From the NCBI RefSeq assembly GCF_002797445.1, contig NZ_PGEP01000001.1, positions 3,472,501 to 3,536,500 of the forward strand: a DNA stretch of 64,000 nucleotides, written 5' to 3'. The DNA comes from Acidovorax sp. 69 (GTDB taxonomy: Bacteria > Pseudomonadota > Gammaproteobacteria > Burkholderiales > Burkholderiaceae_C). Made by a program: the position numbers and the translations under genes. Of the stretch, positions 1 through 9,106 are shown piece after piece (the first letter of the stretch is position 1; every line of letters begins with the position of its first letter). Under the pieces are notes generated by a model, which saw only the letters and a program-made list of their open reading frames with translations, was not told the origin of the DNA and searched no databases.

Positions 1-144
1 GCGGCCCATTCCGGCATGGCGGTCCACACACTCGTGGGCGATGTTGAACGAAGTGCGATCTCCATCAAAAAGCTCCCACAGGCGCTCCGGCGAAAAGTGG
101 GTCTGGGCATCGGCATAACGGGTGTATTCGGTCAGTCGTTTCAT
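1..144 (-). CDS. AMP-binding acyl/acetyl-CoA synthetase, N-terminal fragment
   Basis: This is the first 48 codons of a minus-strand gene that runs off the left edge. The peptide starts MKRLTEYTRYADAQ and carries LWELFDGDRTSFNIAHECVD, which matches the N-terminal region typical of acetyl-CoA-synthetase-like AMP-forming ligases (the 'W..LFDGD...N.A.ECVDRHA' pattern). Such enzymes activate a carboxylic acid with ATP and transfer it to CoA in the cytoplasm. Substrate specificity cannot be judged because the AMP-binding core lies outside the window. The ATG at 144 is the natural start; upstream lies a long noncoding stretch that would hold its promoter. Confidence 0.7.
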   Translation of the reverse strand, partial: MKRLTEYTRYADAQTHFSPERLWELFDGDRTSFNIAHECVDRHAGMGR

Positions 145-725
145 GGCTGCATAGGCTCTGTGTGGCGGTGCATGCAGTCTCAATTTTCCAACTTTAATTG
201 TCAAATACGACTACTAATTGTCTCAATACAATTTTTGGAAAACACATCCCATCAGCCTGTGGCGCTATTCGCGTGCCCGCGCGGGGCAGTGTTCCAACGC
301 CCCGCGCAGCACCTGCGTGGCAGGTCCTTGCTCAGGCACGCTGCACGGCACTCGGGGGGCGATAGCGCGTTGCCCGCAGCGACGTGCGGCCGGTGCACCG
401 GGCCATGGTGCAAGCCGCAACGGGGCGCAATGGATGACGAAAGGGAGACTGAAAGCCGGAGGGCCGTTTGACGGCGCGGGCCTGCTCGATGAGCAGATCG
501 TGCAGGTTGTGCAGGTTGTGCAGGTTGTGCAGGTTGTGCAGGCAGTGCAGATCGTCCCGGTCACGCGGGGCGTGGGCACAGCGCTGTTGCCGCGTCAGAA
601 CAGGCAGCCCGTGCTGTGATTGCAGCTGGAGACCACCTGGGGTGGCATTTTGCGGGGCGGCGCGACGCGACCCCGAGGCCTGGACACAGTGCGGGCCGCA
701 GGGCAGCGCCACACCCACCCACAGA
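145..725. other. intergenic region with a 9-bp tandem repeat
   Basis: No convincing gene lies between the CoA-synthetase start and the DUF2242 lipoprotein. Several frames are open because of high GC content and a 9-bp repeat, but their peptides are low-complexity and resemble no family. The first ~100 bases (about 145-245) are AT-rich for this genome and probably contain the promoter of the left-hand gene. Confidence 0.5.
501..550. repeat. 9-bp tandem repeat (TGCAGGTTG)n
   Basis: Four perfect head-to-tail copies of TGCAGGTTG lie at 501-536, followed by a degenerate copy (TGCAGGCAG) and a partial one. The period is a multiple of three, so all frames stay open through it, for example as HNL-type repeats on the minus strand. 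It looks like a small VNTR in noncoding DNA. Confidence 0.85.
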
Positions 726-1367
726 TCAGTCGGTCAATGCCTGGTCGATGACAAGGTAGCGTTTGACAAGATCAAAAAAACTCTCGTAGAACGTGTCTTT
801 GGCGATGGTTTCGCTGCCCACCTTGACCAGCGACTCGCTGGTGGACGAAAACGGCAACGACACCGAGCCGATGGCCCCCACCCCCAGGCTGGCAGAGTTG
901 TTGGTCTTGCGCAGCGCGTAGGTGTCCTGCGTAGCCGTCACAAAACCCAGGCTCACCTTGCCATCATTGGCCTCAGGCACACACACCACGCGCACCACCA
1001 TCTGCAGGTGCGATTCAGGCTCGGGTTGAAAACTCTTTTTGCCTTCCACCAGATCGATGGCGCTGGAGGAGATGACGTAGCCCTGGCTCAGCAGCGCGCG
1101 GCGCGATGCCTCGCAGGCCTGGGCGGGCGTAGCGTCAAAAAGGCGCGAATAGGTGGCCACCGACCCGAAGCTCTCCTGCACACCAAACGTTTTGGTGCCC
1201 GTGCTCGCACAACCCGCCAGCACGAGGGCCGCGCCAGCAGCCACTGCGGCAACAGCGAAGGCCCGCACAGCGCGGCGCGCAGCACAGCCGGTGGGTGAAG
1301 GCCGGGGCAGGCAAATCCAGGAAACAGGCAAAACCAGGCACTCCTTATTGATGGCGGCAGGATTCAA
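726..1367 (-). CDS. DUF2242-type lipoprotein
   Basis: The product (213 aa from this start) is a predicted lipoprotein. A hydrophobic Ala-rich segment ends in the lipobox LAGC at about residues 50-53, so the Cys would be lipidated after export. The mature part has SFGSVATYSRLFDATPAQAC and RRALLSQGYVI, which fit the DUF2242 family of uncharacterised betaproteobacterial lipoproteins. The function is unknown. About 30 residues precede a normal signal peptide, so the true start may be an internal codon such as the GTG near 1268. Confidence 0.7.
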   Translation of the reverse strand: MNPAAINKECLVLPVSWICLPRPSPTGCAARRAVRAFAVAAVAAGAALVLAGCASTGTKTFGVQESFGSVATYSRLFDATPAQACEASRRALLSQGYVISSSAIDLVEGKKSFQPEPESHLQMVVRVVCVPEANDGKVSLGFVTATQDTYALRKTNNSASLGVGAIGSVSLPFSSTSESLVKVGSETIAKDTFYESFFDLVKRYLVIDQALTD

Positions 1368-1744
1368 ACAGGTCCCTATTCTCTATAGTCTGTAGTGGGT
1401 CAGAGAGTCCATCGGGCACTCGGTTCCCCGCATTCTCAAAATGCCCAGGTTTCACGGCCAGCGCGGGGGCGGATCGGACACCCCGAACCGACCAGTTATG
1501 CCCACAGCATGTGCACCAACCTGTGGATAAATCGTGGGACAAGCCGCACAACCCGCGCCACGGCTGGGCTGCACCAGTGTGCCCAAAATGGCAGCAACCA
1601 AGAACAGCCCCGGGGGCGCCGCCTGAGGCGGTTAAAGCTACACTATTGATAGCTTCCTGCGCAAGTAAATAAAGCGCTAGCAGCCGAAACCACATCAACT
1701 TTGCAGACCCGCCCAGGCGGCGCCAGCCCATCCGCCCCCTCACC
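1368..1744. other. intergenic region between divergent genes
   Basis: No gene is apparent. The stretch holds the promoter side of the lipoprotein gene, a perfect DnaA-box-like TGTGGATAA at 1522-1530, and a copy of the dispersed palindromic element at about 1649-1687. Confidence 0.5.
1649..1687. repeat. dispersed palindromic element, copy a
   Basis: The copy has TAGCTT, a GCGC core, an AT-rich spacer and AAGCGCTAGCAGCC. It belongs to a family found about ten times in this window, mostly between genes, and lies upstream of the nuclease gene. Confidence 0.6.
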
Positions 1745-2185
1745 GTGCCCCTTGCTTCCCTGCTCTGCCTGGTCGTCGCCATCAGCGACGGCGACACCCT
1801 CACCGCGCGCTGCGGCACACCCGGCGCCTACCAGCAGATCAAGGTGCGCGTGGCCGCCATCGACGCGCCCGAGTCGCGCCAGGCATTTGGCCAAAAATCA
1901 CGGCAAAACCTGGCCCGCCTTTGTTTCCAGCAGCGCGCTACGCTGCGCCCCCTGGACGAGGACAGCTATGGCCGCACCGTGGCCAATGTGCGCTGCGGCG
2001 GCATCGACGTTGCCACGGCCCAGGTGCGGGCCGGGCTGGCCTGGGTGTACACGCCCTATGCCAGCGCACACCCGCACCTGGCGCCGCTGCAGCAGCAGGC
2101 ACGCAGCAGTGGCACGGGCCTGTGGTCACAGCGACGGCCACTGGCACCGTGGGACTACCGGCACCGGCGCAACAAACACCACTGA
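1745..2185 (+). CDS. thermonuclease (SNase) family protein
   Basis: The 146-aa product has the staphylococcal nuclease-like fold signature: VVAISDGDTLTARC near the N-terminus, VRVAAIDAPESRQAFG, DEDSYGRTVANVRCGG, and ALVQ-type QVRAGLAWVYTPYA followed by a final helix. The family hydrolyses phosphodiester bonds in DNA or RNA with Ca2+. The pattern DGDT, the DAPE(S/T) Arg and the D-x-YGR loop are the catalytic surroundings. The start used is a GTG, and no ATG lies in a sensible place. Homologues usually have a longer signal peptide, so export from this start is uncertain. The gene stands alone. Confidence 0.75.
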   Translation: MPLASLLCLVVAISDGDTLTARCGTPGAYQQIKVRVAAIDAPESRQAFGQKSRQNLARLCFQQRATLRPLDEDSYGRTVANVRCGGIDVATAQVRAGLAWVYTPYASAHPHLAPLQQQARSSGTGLWSQRRPLAPWDYRHRRNKHH

Positions 2186-2502
2186 AGGTGGCAGCCGCAG
2201 CCACCCAGGGCGCGCGCCGCCATCACGGCCACCGCAGGTGCCAGGCGGAAGGCGAAACCCGGCACGGCTGTTGCCTTGTTGCCCGGCCAAAATCCGATAG
2301 CGCATATTTCGCGGCATGGCATTGAGATGGATTGACGGCGCCAGGACACGCCCCATCAACGGGTGAACACAAAACCTCACGGTCAAGTCCTGCGGGTCTT
2401 TGCGCAAGCCCCCGGCAGTGGGGTTGCGCAGCCGCTAGCATCCAGGGTCTGCCCGTCCCGCCCTGCAATGCGTGCTGCTCCGGGCCAACCCGCCCCGTTT
2501 TC
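2186..2502. other. intergenic region, nothing recognised
   Basis: The frame of the following MFS gene is open back to an ATG at 2332, but that extension is Pro/Ser/Cys-rich and unlike a transporter N-terminus. I therefore treat the stretch as noncoding. No clear terminator or operator was seen. Confidence 0.4.
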
Positions 2503-3771
2503 ATGACCGTACCCCAATCCCCTCTTGCGGCACCCGATGCCGAAACAGCCAGCGTCTACCGCCACTCCGGCTTCATGTCGTTTCTGATTGCCCGCGTGGT
2601 GGCTGTCGTTGCCACCCAGGTGCAGGCCGTGGTGGTGGCTTGGCAGGTGTATGACCTCACACGCGAACCGTTGGCACTGGCCTATGTGGGCCTGGCGCAG
2701 TTTCTGCCCATGCTGTGCCTGCTGCTGCCAGCGGGTGATCTGATCGACCGCTTTGATCGCAAACGGATCCTGGCATTGAGCTGGTCGGTGGGCGCCCTGT
2801 GCAGCGCACTGCTGTGGGGGCTGGCGGGCCACGGGGCCAGTGGTGTGGCTGGCATTTATGCCGTGCTGGTGCTGTACGGCTGTTCGCGCGCGTTCTCGGG
2901 CCCGGCGATGCAGAGCCTGCTGCCCCAGATCGTGCCGCGTGGCCAGCTGGCGCAGGCGATTGCTGCCAACAGCATGCTGATGCGGGTAGCCAGTATCGGG
3001 GGCCCCCTGCTGGGCGGTTTGCTCTACGCGCTGGGGGGTGGCGAGCTGACATATGCCCTATGCTGCGCCTGCTTTGTGCTGGGTGTGGCACTGCTGTTGC
3101 GCGTGGTGGTGGCGCATGCCACGGCCCCAGGCCCCGCGCAAGGCACCATGTGGCAGCGCTTTGGCGCGGGCATTGCGTTCATCCGCTCGCGGCCCATCAT
3201 CCTGGGCACCATTTCGCTCGACCTGTTTGCCGTGTTGCTGGGCGGCGTGGTGGCCCTGCTGCCCATTTATGCCCAAGAGGTGCTGCATGTGGGCCCGGCG
3301 GGCCTGGGGGCGCTGCGCAGCGCCATGGCCGTGGGCGAGGTCAGTGCGGGGCTGTACCTGAGCATGCGGCCCTTCAACCGCAACGTGGGGCGCACCATGT
3401 TCATCGCTGTGGCGGTGTTTGGCATGGCCAATCTGGTGTTTGCGCTGTCCACACTGTTCTGGCTGTCGTTTGCGGCGCTGATGGTGGCGGGCGCGGCCGA
3501 CATGGTGAGCGTGTACATCCGTGGCGCACTGGTGCAGTTCTCCACGCCCGACACCATGCGCGGGCGCGTGAACGCGGTCAACATGCTGTTCATCGGCTCA
3601 TCCAACGAGCTGGGCGAATTCCGCGCGGGCACCAGCGCCGCGTGGCTGGGCGTGGTGCCAGCGGCCATTGTGGGCGGCCTGTGCACACTGGGTGTGGTGG
3701 GCGGCTGGGCGCTGGCCTTCAAGCCGTTGCGCGAAGTGGACCGGTTTGAAGAGGCGGCCAACGCGCATTGA
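2503..3771 (+). CDS. MFS transporter, EntS-like efflux family
   Basis: The 422-aa protein is a 12-helix major facilitator. The N-terminal half has YRHSGFMSFLIARVVAVVAT and WQVYDLTREPLALAYVGLAQ, followed by GDLIDRFDRKRIL, the MFS motif A loop between helices 2 and 3. This pattern is common in the EntS/MFS_3 subfamily that exports siderophores or drugs. The substrate cannot be inferred from sequence alone. The ATG at 2503 gives a short cytoplasmic N-terminus and is preferred over an upstream in-frame ATG. The gene converges with the DHH phosphoesterase, separated by about 34 bp. Confidence 0.8.
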   Translation: MTVPQSPLAAPDAETASVYRHSGFMSFLIARVVAVVATQVQAVVVAWQVYDLTREPLALAYVGLAQFLPMLCLLLPAGDLIDRFDRKRILALSWSVGALCSALLWGLAGHGASGVAGIYAVLVLYGCSRAFSGPAMQSLLPQIVPRGQLAQAIAANSMLMRVASIGGPLLGGLLYALGGGELTYALCCACFVLGVALLLRVVVAHATAPGPAQGTMWQRFGAGIAFIRSRPIILGTISLDLFAVLLGGVVALLPIYAQEVLHVGPAGLGALRSAMAVGEVSAGLYLSMRPFNRNVGRTMFIAVAVFGMANLVFALSTLFWLSFAALMVAGAADMVSVYIRGALVQFSTPDTMRGRVNAVNMLFIGSSNELGEFRAGTSAAWLGVVPAAIVGGLCTLGVVGGWALAFKPLREVDRFEEAANAH

Positions 3772-3805
3772 CGTTGACCGCACACGACGGCGCGCTCCGC
3801 AGCGT

Positions 3806-4729
3806 TTAAGACGCCGTTGCGTTGAAGGTGCCCGTCAGCAACTCGGGCAGGCGTTCGACACCCATCTTGAAGCCACAGGCCTGTGCATGGCCGCCACCGC
3901 CCATGCTTTCAGCCAGCGCAATGCAATCAAAATTGCGCTGCGCCCGCAGGCCCACTTTGACGCCCTTGGCGCCCGCGCTCCACATCAACGCGAAGGTGCC
4001 GGTCTTGGCCGACAGCAGATCACCCACCAGGCTGTGGAACATGCCGGGCGCGTTGACCATCAGGCCTTCAATGCCGTTGAACAGCAGGGGCTGTGCGCCT
4101 TCGGCGATGTCGGTGGCGAGCTTGCGGTATTTCTCGTCCATGGCGGCGCCACGGGCCATGAACAGCGTGAGCTGTTCGGGCGTGAAGGATGCAATCTCGC
4201 GCCAGCGCGCAAAGCTCTGTGCCTCCATGTCCAGCGCCGACAAGAAGCCTGCGCTCTCGGCAAACTCCCATTTCCAGATGTCGCGGTCTTCCACATACTG
4301 GAGCAGCGGGGGCACTGGCTCATGGGGGTGGAAGAACTCCCACGCCAGGCGCGCGCCTGATTTGTTCATGTCGAAATGCACCACGCCGCAGCGGCAGGCA
4401 AAGCCGGTGAGTTTTTCGGCGGCGCTTTTGTGGTGGTCCAGCATGACCAGCTTGGCGGCGTGTTCGTCGATGGCCCGCAGGATGTCCGCAGAGAACGAAA
4501 AATCTAGGATGTACACCGTGCGGCCCGCCACGGGGGGCAGGTCATCCACCGACTTGATATCACCGTGGTCGAGCCCCAGGTATTCAGCATCGTCGCCGTA
4601 GTAAAGCCATGCGGCCAGCGCAGCGCCAAAACCGTCAGGGCAATTGCGCCCGTGGTACAGCACCAGCGGGGAGGGATCGTTCTTATCGGGGGCAACCAGC
4701 AGTTGCAGGGGGAGAATGGTTTTCTTCAT
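3806..4729 (-). CDS. DHH/DHHA1-family phosphoesterase
   Basis: The 307-aa protein carries YHGRNCPDGFGAA (residues 25-37), ILDFS (74-78), the DHH motif itself (LDHHKS, 97-102) and a C-terminal GGGGHAQACG (about 277-286), the DHHA1-type substrate-binding loop. DHH proteins use Mn2+ to hydrolyse phosphodiester or phosphoanhydride bonds (RecJ, NrnA, c-di-AMP phosphodiesterases). This member lacks RecJ's extra domains, and the exact substrate is unknown. The start at 4729 is favoured because the open frame further upstream lacks family character and runs into the divergent TerB gene. Confidence 0.8.
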   Translation of the reverse strand: MKKTILPLQLLVAPDKNDPSPLVLYHGRNCPDGFGAALAAWLYYGDDAEYLGLDHGDIKSVDDLPPVAGRTVYILDFSFSADILRAIDEHAAKLVMLDHHKSAAEKLTGFACRCGVVHFDMNKSGARLAWEFFHPHEPVPPLLQYVEDRDIWKWEFAESAGFLSALDMEAQSFARWREIASFTPEQLTLFMARGAAMDEKYRKLATDIAEGAQPLLFNGIEGLMVNAPGMFHSLVGDLLSAKTGTFALMWSAGAKGVKVGLRAQRNFDCIALAESMGGGGHAQACGFKMGVERLPELLTGTFNATAS

Positions 4730-4899
4730 GGCCCCCGATTGTCGCGTGCCGCCCGACTGTGGGCGAACAAAACATGGCACCTGCTGCCAGCAAACTCCAC
4801 GCTGGCCCGGTTCGCGCCCCGTCCGGGTCCTGTACGCGCCAGGGAACCAACGCTGCACCGCTGCCCTCCACCCTTCCTGTTTGCACCACAAGCCGCACC

Positions 4900-5364
4900 A
4901 TGCTCAAAACAATCAAAGACCTGTTTGACAGCTTTATCCAGCCCACCCCCAGCCAAACGCTTGCACAACGCGAGCACGCCTTGCAATTGGCTACGGCCGT
5001 GCTGCTGGTCGAGGTGGTTCGGTCCGAATCCTCCATGGACGAAGCCGAGCGCACCACCATGGTCGCCGCCCTTCGCAGCAAGTTTGCGCTGACCGATGAC
5101 GAACTGGAACGCCTGCTGGAACTGGCCGTGACCACCTCCCAAACGGCCTACGACTACCAGCGTTTCACCGGCAGCCTGAACGATCACTTCACGCAAGACC
5201 AGAAAATCCGCCTGGTAGAGGCCATGTGGCAGGTGGCCTATGCCGACGCGCACATCGACGCCAACGAGAACCACACCATCAGCAAAGTGGCGGGCCTGCT
5301 GCATGTGACACATGGCGAATACATCGCCGCCAAGCTCAGGGCTAAAGAAGCAAGCCAACACTGA
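4900..5364 (+). CDS. TerB-family (tellurite resistance-like) protein
   Basis: The 154-aa product is all-helical with acidic metal-site signatures: an early helix with QLATAVLLVEVVRSE, then MDEAERTTMVAALRSKFALTDDE, and later AMWQVAYADAHIDANENHTI. These match the two EF-hand-like halves of the TerB/DjlA-like domain. TerB proteins bind metal ions and are associated with stress and tellurite phenotypes. A stand-alone TerB domain of this kind has no established biochemical role. The ATG at 4900 gives a typical N-terminus (MLKTIKDLFDSF). It is divergent from the DHH gene. Confidence 0.75.
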   Translation: MLKTIKDLFDSFIQPTPSQTLAQREHALQLATAVLLVEVVRSESSMDEAERTTMVAALRSKFALTDDELERLLELAVTTSQTAYDYQRFTGSLNDHFTQDQKIRLVEAMWQVAYADAHIDANENHTISKVAGLLHVTHGEYIAAKLRAKEASQH

Positions 5365-5484
5365 GTCGCCTTCGACGCCGCCCCTAAAGGGAAGATGCCG
5401 CCCGTGCGGCGGGGGTGGCCATTGCACGGCGGCCGATGGCCTGGGCCGCGCGGGCTCTATGGATGGTGCGCCCGCGCCTCGCTT

Positions 5485-5820
5485 CTACACGGACAGCCAG
5501 CGCCACCAGAACGGCTTGCGCTCGTCCTTCGCGCCCCGTGCCTGCAGCAGCGTCACAAGCTCCGTGCGCCGGTGGCGGCGTGCAGCTTCCAGCGGGGTCA
5601 TGTCGTCAAAGTCAGACCGCAACTGCGGGTCCGCACCCTGCTCCAGAAGGTAGCGCGCAATCTCGTCGTGCCCGTGGATGAGGCTGGCGACCAGCGGCGT
5701 GCACAAAATCTCGGGGGGCTGGTAGTTGGGGTTCACGCCCGCATCAATATGGTGGCGCACCAGTGCCAGGTCGCCGTCTACCGCAGCGCCGTACATTTCC
5801 TTCCAGTCGCCTCCCGACAT
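5485..5820 (-). CDS. small ankyrin-repeat protein
   Basis: The 111-aa protein consists of about three ankyrin repeats: WKEMYGAAVDGDLALVRHHIDAG, TPLVASLIHGHDEIARYLLEQGAD and TPLEAARRHRRTELVTLLQARGA are recognisable as the helix-loop-helix units. Ankyrin repeats mediate protein binding, and the partner is unknown. The ATG at 5820 starts directly before the first repeat. No signal peptide is visible, so it is probably cytoplasmic. Confidence 0.75.
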   Translation of the reverse strand: MSGGDWKEMYGAAVDGDLALVRHHIDAGVNPNYQPPEILCTPLVASLIHGHDEIARYLLEQGADPQLRSDFDDMTPLEAARRHRRTELVTLLQARGAKDERKPFWWRWLSV

Positions 5821-5960
5821 AGGCCTGTTCCTTGAGTGCATTGCAACAAATGGCCGCCTCAGTGTAGGCAGGCCGGTGTGCTGCACAATGCGCGCCTTCC
5901 CTACCCCACCGAAGAACGAAGGGGCATGGCGCTGCCGGTGCGCCTGCGCCCCACCCTGCC

Positions 5961-6752
5961 ATGCCCCATCCCTTGCACATCCTCTGGCGCGATGAGCACC
6001 TGGTCGCCGTCTACAAGCCTGCAGGCTGGCTGGTGCATCGCACCGGGCTGGATGCAGGCGAAACGCGGTTTGTGATGCAGACCCTGCGCGACCAGTTGGG
6101 CCAGCATGTGTACCCCGTGCACCGGCTGGACAAGGGCACCTGCGGCGTTCTGGTGATGGCGCTACACAGCGATGCAGCGCGCGCGCTGTCGCAGGCGTTT
6201 GAGCGCCACGCCACCCACAAGCGCTACCTGGCCCTCGTGCGCGGCTGGGCGCCCGAACAGATCGATGTAGACCACGCTTTGAGGCCTGATGACGCGCCCC
6301 CGGACGCGGCGGTGCAGGATGCCCACACCCGTTTTCAAAGGCTGGCGCAGGTCACATTGCCCGAGCCCAGCGATCCGCGTTTTGCGACCACGCGCGCCTC
6401 GCTGGTGGAGGCCACCCCCACCACCGGGCGGCGCCACCAGATTCGCCGCCACCTCAAGCACCTGGCGCACCCCATCCTTGGCGACGCCACACACGGCAAA
6501 GGCCCCCTCAACCGCTGGTGGGCCGAGCGGCTGGGGCAGCAAAGACTGTGGTTGCATGCGTGGCAACTGACCGTGCCGCACCCGGTATCGGGTGTTGAGA
6601 TGACGTTTGACAGTGGGCTGCAATGGCCTGGACCCGCAGACTGGGGCTTTGGGTTGGGCACCGCAACAGATGCAGAGGCCAGCCCCGCCTCCGACTGGCA
6701 GCGCCTGTTTGCACAGCTGCCCTGGGAAGCTACGCCTACCTTGGCCCCGTAA
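5961..6752 (+). CDS. truC: tRNA pseudouridine(65) synthase-like, RluA family
   Basis: The 263-aa protein belongs to the RluA/TruC branch of pseudouridine synthases. It has LVAVYKPAGWLVHRTGLDAG, VMQTLRDQLGQHVYPVHRLD and the catalytic loop HRLDKGTCGV with the conserved Asp at residue 57. RHQIRRHLKHLAHPILGD is the family's second conserved block. E. coli TruC isomerises U65 in tRNA(Ile) and tRNA(Asp), and the N-terminal 'GWLVHR....VMQT.RDQ' pattern resembles TruC more than RluA or RluC. The protein ends with a short low-conservation tail. Confidence 0.8.
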   Translation: MPHPLHILWRDEHLVAVYKPAGWLVHRTGLDAGETRFVMQTLRDQLGQHVYPVHRLDKGTCGVLVMALHSDAARALSQAFERHATHKRYLALVRGWAPEQIDVDHALRPDDAPPDAAVQDAHTRFQRLAQVTLPEPSDPRFATTRASLVEATPTTGRRHQIRRHLKHLAHPILGDATHGKGPLNRWWAERLGQQRLWLHAWQLTVPHPVSGVEMTFDSGLQWPGPADWGFGLGTATDAEASPASDWQRLFAQLPWEATPTLAP

Positions 6753-6820
6753 CGCGGGCGACACGGCGACGGCGTGCCCGTCGAAATAATGGGCGCTCCA
6801 ACAACCAGGAGACTCCGTCC

Positions 6821-7771
6821 ATGACCGCACCCGCCGCCAACCGCGTCCTCGCCCACACCGGTGCGCGCTACCCCATCATCCAGGCACCCATGGGCTGGAT
6901 CGCGCGCACGCAACTGGCGTCAGCGGTGTCCCGTGCGGGCGGGCTGGGCGTCATCGAGACGTCCTCTGGCGAGACCGCCAACTGCCAAGCCGAGATCACC
7001 AAGATGAGCGCGCTGGGCCTGCCGTTTGGCGTGAACCTGCCCATCCGCTTTCTCAAAGACGACGCCATGCTGCGTTTTGTGTGCGCATCGGGTGTGAAGT
7101 TTGTGACCACCTCGGCCGGCAGCCCAGCCAAGTTCATTGCACCACTGAAAGACGCGGGCATCACCGTGTACCACGCAGTGCCAACGGTGGACGCCGCGCT
7201 GAAATGTGTGGATGCAGGCATCGACGGCCTGGTGGTGGAAGGCGGTGAAGGCGGCGGCTTCAAGAACCCCGAAGAGGTCTCCACCCTGGTGCTGCTGCAA
7301 GCGATACGCGCCCGAACGGATGTGCCGCTGGTGGCTGCTGGCGGCATCTGCGACGGGCGTGGCATGGCCGCAGCCTTTGCATTGGGCGCCGAGGCTGTGC
7401 AGATGGGTACGCGTTTTGTGAGCTGCGCCGAGAGCCCGGTGCACGCCAACTACAAAAATGCCATCGTTGATGCGGGTGTGACCGGCACCTGGATGCTCAA
7501 CACCAAGGCCAGCCCCTGTATCCGCGCGCTCAAATCGCAGCGCACCCAGCAGATTCATGAAGCGGGGCTGATGCCAGCCGACAGCTTTGCGGGCATCCAG
7601 CGCGTGTACTTTGATGGCGATATGGAGGCCGCCCCCGCACTCGCGGGGCAGACGGTGGGGCTGATCGACTCAATCAAGACAGCGCAACAGATCATTGACG
7701 ACACGGTGTCGGAATTTTTTGCCATCAGCCGGCGCATGGGCGCCATGGAGGCGGCACGATCCTTCGGCTGA
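6821..7771 (+). CDS. nitronate monooxygenase (2-nitropropane dioxygenase family)
   Basis: The 316-aa TIM-barrel flavoprotein starts with YPIIQAPMGWIA and continues with AGGLGVIETSSG. It contains DGLVVEGGEGGGF, PLVAAGGICDGRGMAAAFALGA and VQMGTRFVSCAES, the FMN-phosphate-binding stretches of the 2-nitropropane dioxygenase/FabK family. Such enzymes oxidise alkyl nitronates or act as enoyl reductases. The His usually linked with nitronate monooxygenase catalysis is not clearly assignable by eye, so the substrate is uncertain. The ATG at 6821 follows an AGGAGA ribosome-binding site. Confidence 0.8.
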   Translation: MTAPAANRVLAHTGARYPIIQAPMGWIARTQLASAVSRAGGLGVIETSSGETANCQAEITKMSALGLPFGVNLPIRFLKDDAMLRFVCASGVKFVTTSAGSPAKFIAPLKDAGITVYHAVPTVDAALKCVDAGIDGLVVEGGEGGGFKNPEEVSTLVLLQAIRARTDVPLVAAGGICDGRGMAAAFALGAEAVQMGTRFVSCAESPVHANYKNAIVDAGVTGTWMLNTKASPCIRALKSQRTQQIHEAGLMPADSFAGIQRVYFDGDMEAAPALAGQTVGLIDSIKTAQQIIDDTVSEFFAISRRMGAMEAARSFG

Positions 7772-7924
7772 AAAGAGCCAGTGCGCGATGCAAAGCTGAC
7801 GAGGCAGCGGATCGCAAACAAAAGCGCCATTGAGCCATTGGGCCAATGCCACTACGCGCTTATCAGTCCAAAGAAGGCCGGTAACATGCGGTTACTTCCG
7901 CACTGAGACGAAAGTCCCATACCC

Positions 7925-9097
7925 ATGTTTCTTCAAACCGATGGCCAAGCCCCGCTCAGCACTGTGCTGGTGGTGGACGACACTCGCGAAAACCTGACGG
8001 TGATCGGGCAGTTGCTGCGCCCGCAGTACCAGGTGCGGGTGGCCAACTCCGGCCAACGGGCGCTGCAAGTTGCCCAAACCGAGCCGATCCCCGACATCAT
8101 CCTGCTCGATGTGATGATGCCGGAGATGGACGGCTACGCGGTGCTGGCGTCGCTGCGCGCGCATCCACAGACGCGCGACATTCCAGTGATCTTCGTGACC
8201 GCACTTGACGCAGTGGCCGATGAGGAAAGGGGTTTACAGGCGGGGGCGGTGGACTACGTGGCCAAGCCCATCAAACCAGCGGTGCTACTGGCCCGTGTGC
8301 GGACGCACCTGGAACTCAAGGCCGCACGCGACTGGCTGGCCGACCAGAACAGCTACCTCGACGCCGAAGTGCAGCGCCGGATGGCCGAAAACGAACTCAT
8401 CAAGGACTTCAGCCTGCATGCCATGGCCACATTGGCCGAGAAGCGCGATAACGAAACAGGCAACCACCTGCACCGCACCCAGGCCTATATCGAGGCACTG
8501 ATGGAGCATCTCAAGGACCACCCCCGATTCCACGCGCTGCTGGGAGCCCCCCACCAGCGCCATCAGATCGCCAAGGCAGCACCGCTGCATGACATTGGCA
8601 AGGTGGGTATTCCGGACGCCATCCTGCTCAAGCCGGGGCGACTCACCCCCGAAGAATTCGAGGTGATGAAGACCCATGCTCGCATTGGCGCCGACGCCAT
8701 TGAGGAGGCCATTCGCAGCGTGCTCGACATGAGCCGCGGCAAGCAACAGTTGCCGTCCCCCGATCTGATGAAGCCGGCGCTGCAGTTCCTCGAAACAGCC
8801 CGCCAAATTGCAGCGGGTCACCACGAAAAATGGGATGGCTCCGGCTACCCCAGTGGCCTGCAGGGTGACGCTATCCCAATGTCGGCCCGGTTGATGGCCA
8901 TTGCCGATGTCTTTGACGCGCTGATCTCGCGACGGCACTACAAGCTGGCCTTTACCCTGGATGACGCCGTGGACATCATCCGCAAGGGTCGCGGCCAGCA
9001 CTTTGACCCAGACATTTGCGACGCCTTTTTGATTCTGGTGCCACAATTCGCAGCGATTGCCGAGCGTTTCTCAGACCACCCCAGCGTTGCGCATTAG
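7925..9097 (+). CDS. response regulator with HD-GYP c-di-GMP phosphodiesterase domain
   Basis: The 390-aa protein has an N-terminal receiver (VLVVDDTREN, phospho-acceptor Asp at about residue 62 in IILLDVMMPEMDG, conserved Lys in AKPIKP). A linker leads to an HD-GYP output domain with LHDIGKVGIPD (His222-Asp223) and HHEKWDGSGYP (from about 299), followed by ALISRRHYK. HD-GYP domains hydrolyse cyclic di-GMP, and the RpfG-like layout suggests phosphorylation-controlled turnover. Metal-site residues look intact, so activity is likely. The next two genes are a histidine phosphatase and a multidomain hybrid kinase, which may supply the phosphoryl input. Confidence 0.88.
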   Translation: MFLQTDGQAPLSTVLVVDDTRENLTVIGQLLRPQYQVRVANSGQRALQVAQTEPIPDIILLDVMMPEMDGYAVLASLRAHPQTRDIPVIFVTALDAVADEERGLQAGAVDYVAKPIKPAVLLARVRTHLELKAARDWLADQNSYLDAEVQRRMAENELIKDFSLHAMATLAEKRDNETGNHLHRTQAYIEALMEHLKDHPRFHALLGAPHQRHQIAKAAPLHDIGKVGIPDAILLKPGRLTPEEFEVMKTHARIGADAIEEAIRSVLDMSRGKQQLPSPDLMKPALQFLETARQIAAGHHEKWDGSGYPSGLQGDAIPMSARLMAIADVFDALISRRHYKLAFTLDDAVDIIRKGRGQHFDPDICDAFLILVPQFAAIAERFSDHPSVAH

Positions 9098-9106
9098 GAC
9101 TAAGCC

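Noticed and set aside
332..718. 128-aa minus-strand ORF with HNL repeats
   Set aside because: The openness comes from the 9-bp repeat and GC-rich sequence. Its residues outside the repeat have no family character, and no good ribosome-binding site is seen.
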